Positions 30,991 through 34,489 of a DNA stretch of 34,489 bases are shown here, one piece after another. The notes beneath the pieces were generated by a model. The model was not told where the DNA came from, ran no database searches, and worked only from the letters and a program-made list of their open reading frames with translations. The stretch comes from Opitutia bacterium (GTDB lineage: Bacteria; Verrucomicrobiota; Verrucomicrobiia; Opitutales; Opitutaceae). Every line of letters begins with the position of its first letter. The first letter of the stretch is position 1. The stretch covers positions 1-34,489 of the forward strand of contig JACRHT010000013.1 in NCBI GenBank assembly GCA_016217545.1, read 5' to 3'. Position numbers and translations under genes: made by a program.

Positions 30991-31821
30991 ATGAGGGACA
31001 GCGAGTTCGATTTCATCCGCACGCTCGTTTACGAACGCAGCCGCATCCAGCTTGGCCCCGACAAACGGGAGCTGGTCGCCGCGCGTCTCGGCAAACGGCT
31101 CCGCGCCACGAAGACCGACAGCATCGGCCACTACTGCGACCTGCTCAAATCCGGCCAAGCCGAGGAAGAGCTCGCGCACCTGATCGACGCCATCTCTACG
31201 AACCACACGTTCTTCTTCCGCGAGAACGCGCACTTCGACTACCTCCGCTCGCACATCGTGCCGGAAATGCTCGCGCGCCACCGCACGGAGCGCTGGTCGC
31301 AATTCTACGTGTGGAGCGCCGCCAGCTCCTCCGGCGAGGAGCCCTACTCCATCGCCATGACGCTTGCCGAAGCCCTGCCGCGCACCAGCGGCTGGAACTG
31401 GCGCATCGAAGCGACGGACATCTCGCACCGCATCCTCGAGAAAGCGCGCAACGCGATCTACCGCGACGACGTGGTCGCCAAGCTCCCGCAGTCCACGATC
31501 AAAACCTACTTCCAGCGCGGCGTCGGCCCGCAGGAAGGCAACTACCGCGTGCGCCCGGAAATCCGCTCTCAGGTGAACTACCAGCATCTGAACCTCCTCG
31601 AGGGCGAGCCGCCGTTCAAGGATTCGTTCCAAGTCATTTTCTGCCGCAACGTGATGATCTACTTCGATCGCCCCACGCAGGAGGAACTCGTCAACAAGCT
31701 CACGCGCCGCTTGGTCCCCGGCGGTTACCTCCTCGTCGGCCACAGCGAAAGCCTCACCGGCATCAAACACTCTCTCCAACTCGTCAAACCGGCGATCTAC
31801 CGGCGTCCGCTCAAGCCATGA
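30991..31821 (+). CDS. cheR: Chemotaxis protein methyltransferase CheR
   Basis: CheR methylates glutamates on chemoreceptors using AdoMet, the forward step of adaptation. The 276-residue protein has the helical N-terminal domain, then the conserved STNHTFFFRE (69-78), the AdoMet-binding WSAASSSGEEPYSIAM (108-123), ATDIS, FCRNVMIYF and GHSESL. I chose the ATG at 30991 (MRDSEFDFIRT) because the longer frame lacks family similarity. The stop overlaps the cheB start in ATGA, so the two adaptation enzymes are translationally coupled. No receptor gene is in the window. Confidence 0.96.
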   Translation: MRDSEFDFIRTLVYERSRIQLGPDKRELVAARLGKRLRATKTDSIGHYCDLLKSGQAEEELAHLIDAISTNHTFFFRENAHFDYLRSHIVPEMLARHRTERWSQFYVWSAASSSGEEPYSIAMTLAEALPRTSGWNWRIEATDISHRILEKARNAIYRDDVVAKLPQSTIKTYFQRGVGPQEGNYRVRPEIRSQVNYQHLNLLEGEPPFKDSFQVIFCRNVMIYFDRPTQEELVNKLTRRLVPGGYLLVGHSESLTGIKHSLQLVKPAIYRRPLKP

Positions 31822-33005
31822 CCGCACCGAAAAAAATCCGGGTGCTCATCGTCGACGACTCCGCCGTCGTCCGGAAACTCGCCAGCGAAGCCCTCGCCGC
31901 CGATCCCGAGATCGAAGTCGTCGGCACCGCCATCGATCCCTACATGGCGCGCGACAAGCTCAAGGAGCTCTCGCCCGACGTCCTCACGCTCGACCTCGAA
32001 ATGCCGCGCATGGACGGCCTCACGTTCCTGCGTCTGCTGATGGAGCGCCGCCCGATCCCGGTCATCGTGATGAGTTCGCTCACGCAGCGCGGCTCCGAAT
32101 ACGCCCTCGAGGCGCTCCGCCTCGGCGCCGTCGACGTTCTCGGCAAACCGAGCGGCTCGTTCTCCTTCGGCAACCTTGGCCCGCAACTCATCGCGAAGGT
32201 CAAAACCGCCGCGCAAGCGCGCGTGCGCCCGCTCCCTCCGTCCGCCGATCCCGCGCCCGCCACCCACGCCGCATCGAGTCCCGCCACCGCGACAACGGCA
32301 GCCGCGCCCGCGCCGAAACCCGTCCGCTACGTCCCGGCCCTCACGCCCGCCGTGGCGAAAACCCGCATTGATCCGTCGCGCCTCCGCCAGCTGGACCCGC
32401 GCGCCATCATCCTACTCGGCGCCTCCACCGGCGGCACCGAAGCGCTCCGCGACGTGCTCACCCGCCTGCCGGGCGACTTGCCGGGCATCGCGATCGTGCA
32501 GCACATCCCGGCGACGTTCTCCAAGGCCTTCGCCGATCGCCTGAATTCCCTCTGCCAACTCGAGGTCCGTGAAGCCGTCGATGGCGACCGCGTCACGCCC
32601 GGCCTCGCGCTGATCGCCCCCGGCAATTTCCACATGATGCTCCAGTGGGCGGGCGACGGCTACCGCGTGCGCGTCGTCGACGGTCCGCCGGTCTGGCACC
32701 AACGCCCCGCCGTCGACCTGCTTTTCAAGTCCGCCGCCGATTGCGGCGCCGCCCCGCGCGCCGTCGCCGGCATCCTCACCGGCATGGGCAAGGACGGTGC
32801 CGAGGGCCTCAAGAAGCTCCGCGAGAAAGGCGCCACCACCTTTGCCCAGGACGAAGCCTCGTGCGTCGTCTACGGCATGCCGAAAGCCGCGTGGGATTGC
32901 GGCGCCGCCCAGATTCAAATCGCCCTCGAGCGCATCGCTCCCTATCTTGTCGGCCGTTGCGAAGCCGCGCCTCACCCTGCCGCCGTTCCGGTGCTGAGCG
33001 GCTGA
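31818..33005 (+). CDS. cheB: Chemoreceptor methylesterase CheB
   Basis: CheB removes methyl groups from chemoreceptors (and deamidates glutamine) when phosphorylated by CheA. The 395-residue product has an N-terminal receiver domain with VLIVDDSAVVRK and the phosphoacceptor Asp59 in VLTLDLEMP, a Pro/Ala-rich linker (about 136-180), and a methylesterase domain with catalytic Ser203 (GASTGG), His229 (VQHIP) and Asp326 (TGMGKDGAEG). All key residues are intact. It overlaps cheR by 4 bases and is followed after 4 bases by a second receiver-domain gene, so the three genes look like one operon. Confidence 0.96.
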   Translation: MTAPKKIRVLIVDDSAVVRKLASEALAADPEIEVVGTAIDPYMARDKLKELSPDVLTLDLEMPRMDGLTFLRLLMERRPIPVIVMSSLTQRGSEYALEALRLGAVDVLGKPSGSFSFGNLGPQLIAKVKTAAQARVRPLPPSADPAPATHAASSPATATTAAAPAPKPVRYVPALTPAVAKTRIDPSRLRQLDPRAIILLGASTGGTEALRDVLTRLPGDLPGIAIVQHIPATFSKAFADRLNSLCQLEVREAVDGDRVTPGLALIAPGNFHMMLQWAGDGYRVRVVDGPPVWHQRPAVDLLFKSAADCGAAPRAVAGILTGMGKDGAEGLKKLREKGATTFAQDEASCVVYGMPKAAWDCGAAQIQIALERIAPYLVGRCEAAPHPAAVPVLSG

Positions 33006-33009
33006 TCCC

Positions 33010-34278
33010 ATGTCCGGTCCTGTCAACCAGTCACCCTCCATCCTGATCGTCGACGACGAGCCGATCGTCCTTGGCGCATTGAAGGAAACGCTCGAACGCG
33101 AACGCTACCAAGTCGTCTCCTGCTCCAGCCCGATCAAGGCCCTCGCGATTCTCGAGGAGCGCGATTTCGCCGTCATCATCTCGGATCAGAAGATGCCCGA
33201 GATGCTCGGTCTCGATTTTCTGATCGAGAGCCGCCGCTTCCGGCCGCACGCCTCGCGCATTCTCATCACCGCCGTCCTCTCGCTGCCGACGATCGTCGAC
33301 GCGATCAACAAGGGCGAAATCTTCCGCTTCGTCGCGAAGCCGTGGCTCCGCGAGGAACTCCTCGCCACCGTCCGCAACGCCATCCAGCGCCACGACCTCG
33401 TCACCCACAACGAAGCGCTCATGGCGCAGACCCAGCAGCTGAACGCGCAGCTGATGATGGCCAATAGCCAACTCGAGAAGCAGGTCGCGGCCCTTGAGCA
33501 GAAACGCCAGAGCCTCGACGCCGCCAACCAGGAACTCGGCGCGCGCTACGAGAGCTCGCTCGAACTCTGCCGCCGCATCCTCACCGCCTACGATCCCACG
33601 CTCGGCGGTCAGGCCAAGGCGCTCGTCGAGTTCGCCACCAAGATGGCCGACAACGGCCCGTTCACCGACGCCGAGAAGCACGCGCTCAAATCCGCCGCAT
33701 GGCTCTGCGACCTCGGCCTCATCGGCGTCTCGCGCGAGCTGCTCCGCACCTTCCGCACGAATCCCGCGCAACTCACCGACCGCGAACGCGGCACGTTGCA
33801 CAACCACCCGATCTACAGCCAGACGCTCGCCTCGCTTGTCGACCCGCGCCCCGAAGTCGGCGAAGTAATCCGCGCGCACCACGAGAATTTCGACGGCACC
33901 GGCTTCCCTGATGGCCTCGCCGGCAAAATTATCCCGTGGCCCGCGCGCTGTCTCGCCGTCGCCGTCGGCTTCGTCGAATCGTCCGCACCGAAGCAATCCA
34001 CGATCGACGCCATCCTCGCGCGCTCCGGCACGAAGTTCGACCCCGAGGCCGTCCGCCTTTTCCTCAAGGTCACGCAACTCGTCCACCTCCCGCGCCAAGT
34101 CCGCGAAATCCTCCTCGACGAACTCGAGCCCGGCATGGTGCTCGCCACCGGCATCTACAGCCCGCACGGCCTGTTGTTGATCGGCGAAGGCCAGGCCCTC
34201 GGTCCGGCCACGATCGCGAAAATCCGCGATCACAACAACATCGCCCCCATCTCGCAGCGCCTGCTGGTCTACAGCTGA
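33010..34278 (+). CDS. Response regulator with degenerate HD-GYP-like output domain
   Basis: The 422-residue protein has a receiver domain (about 10-125; acidic pocket IVDDEP, phosphoacceptor Asp59 in IISDQKMPE, Lys110 in FVAKPW), a coiled coil (about 133-180) and an HD-GYP-like domain (about 185-345). The catalytic motifs are eroded. The HD-GK motif reads LCDLGL (232-237), the early histidine motif is missing, HHE (290-292) remains and GYP is GFP (GTGFP, 296-300). Several metal ligands of a working cyclic-di-GMP phosphodiesterase are therefore absent. The C-terminus (LEPGMVLATGIYSPHGLLLI) is typical of the family. It probably acts by binding, not hydrolysis; the link to chemotaxis or motility is inferred from cheB lying 4 bases upstream. 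Confidence 0.85.
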   Translation: MSGPVNQSPSILIVDDEPIVLGALKETLERERYQVVSCSSPIKALAILEERDFAVIISDQKMPEMLGLDFLIESRRFRPHASRILITAVLSLPTIVDAINKGEIFRFVAKPWLREELLATVRNAIQRHDLVTHNEALMAQTQQLNAQLMMANSQLEKQVAALEQKRQSLDAANQELGARYESSLELCRRILTAYDPTLGGQAKALVEFATKMADNGPFTDAEKHALKSAAWLCDLGLIGVSRELLRTFRTNPAQLTDRERGTLHNHPIYSQTLASLVDPRPEVGEVIRAHHENFDGTGFPDGLAGKIIPWPARCLAVAVGFVESSAPKQSTIDAILARSGTKFDPEAVRLFLKVTQLVHLPRQVREILLDELEPGMVLATGIYSPHGLLLIGEGQALGPATIAKIRDHNNIAPISQRLLVYS

Positions 34279-34349
34279 GCGCGCCGCGCCGAGGGACGCC
34301 GGGCCTCAGGCCTGCGCGCGCAAGCCGCCAGAAAAGGAGCGAGAGCTTC

Positions 34350-34489
34350 TGACCTGCTCCCCTCCCGCTGAAGTGGTTTGAGTGAGAAATCCGGGTGTAA
34401 TACCAAACCGACACCCGACATGAAGAAGCACCACACCGAGGAGCAGATCCTCGGGATCTTGAAGGAAGCGGAGCTGGGCAAACCGTTGC
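34350..34489 (+). mobile_element. IS3-family insertion sequence, left end (truncated by window edge)
   Basis: The probable terminal end starts at 34350 with TGACCTGCTCCCCTCC. IS3-family ends begin with TG, and TGACCTGC followed by a C-run is common among them. A transposase OrfA start follows at 34420. The right end lies outside the window, so target duplication and inverted repeats cannot be checked. It sits 71 bases after the response regulator stop. Confidence 0.6.
34420..34489 (+). CDS. IS3-family transposase OrfA, N-terminal fragment
   Basis: The visible codons from ATG 34420 encode MKKHHTEEQILGILKEAELG, then KP, and the frame continues beyond the window edge. The K-x-H-T-E-E-Q-I-x-x-x-L-x-E-A-E pattern is the standard start of the helix-turn-helix OrfA of IS3-family elements, whose product binds the IS ends and usually frameshifts into OrfB to make the full transposase. 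Only about 23 residues are present. Confidence 0.8.
   Translation, partial: MKKHHTEEQILGILKEAELGKPL

Overview
The window looks like chromosomal DNA of a GC-rich, flagellated Gram-negative bacterium, most likely a verrucomicrobium of the Opitutaceae type. This rests on the style of the 16S rRNA 5' end at the left edge, a heptose/LPS gene, a complete flagellar export and motor set, and strong C/G third-position bias. It is inference from general knowledge, not a database match.

Layout. (1) 1-362 is the 5' end of a 16S rRNA gene on the minus strand, followed upstream by its leader and an AT-rich promoter region; 791-1589 holds no convincing gene. (2) 1590-3498 carries accB and accC, each followed by an intrinsic-terminator-like hairpin. 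(3) 3556-5297 carries a polytopic membrane protein and an exported CpcT/CpeT-family protein. (4) On the minus strand, 5304-6764 is one reading frame encoding a PurN-PrmA fusion; then come a GTAG-type REP pair (REPIN) and rfaE2. (5) 7837-30769 is a 23-kb block of 28 minus-strand genes read from flgB towards lower coordinates: flgB flgC fliE fliF fliG fliH orf76 fliI fliJ motE-like fliK flgD flgE fliL fliM fliN fliO fliP fliQ fliR flhB flhA flhF orf83 fliA motA motB orf72. It encodes the rod base, MS ring, C-ring, export gate and ATPase, hook cap and hook, the flagellar sigma factor and the stator. (6) Divergently on the plus strand lie cheR, cheB and a response regulator with a degenerate HD-GYP-like domain. 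(7) The right edge enters an IS3-type insertion sequence.

How it works together. The block builds the basal body, export apparatus and motor, makes sigma-28 for late genes and supplies the stator. CheR and CheB adapt chemoreceptors. Flagellin, hook-associated proteins, distal rod and P/L-ring genes, CheA/W/Y and FlhG are not in the window.

Most notable. Four otherwise unexplained gaps in the tightly packed flagellar block (motB-motA, fliR-fliQ, fliQ-fliP, fliG-fliF) each contain the same architecture: about four to five tandem heptamers starting with AG, a spacer, then heptamers ending with CT (the same family inverted). I know no name for this element. Other points: two copies of a 19-bp palindrome lie in frame inside a small gene coupled to both fliH and fliI; fliH seems split by a -1 frameshift at a C4 tract; FlhF has lost both signature nucleotide-binding lysines; and a sigma-54-like site precedes flhB.
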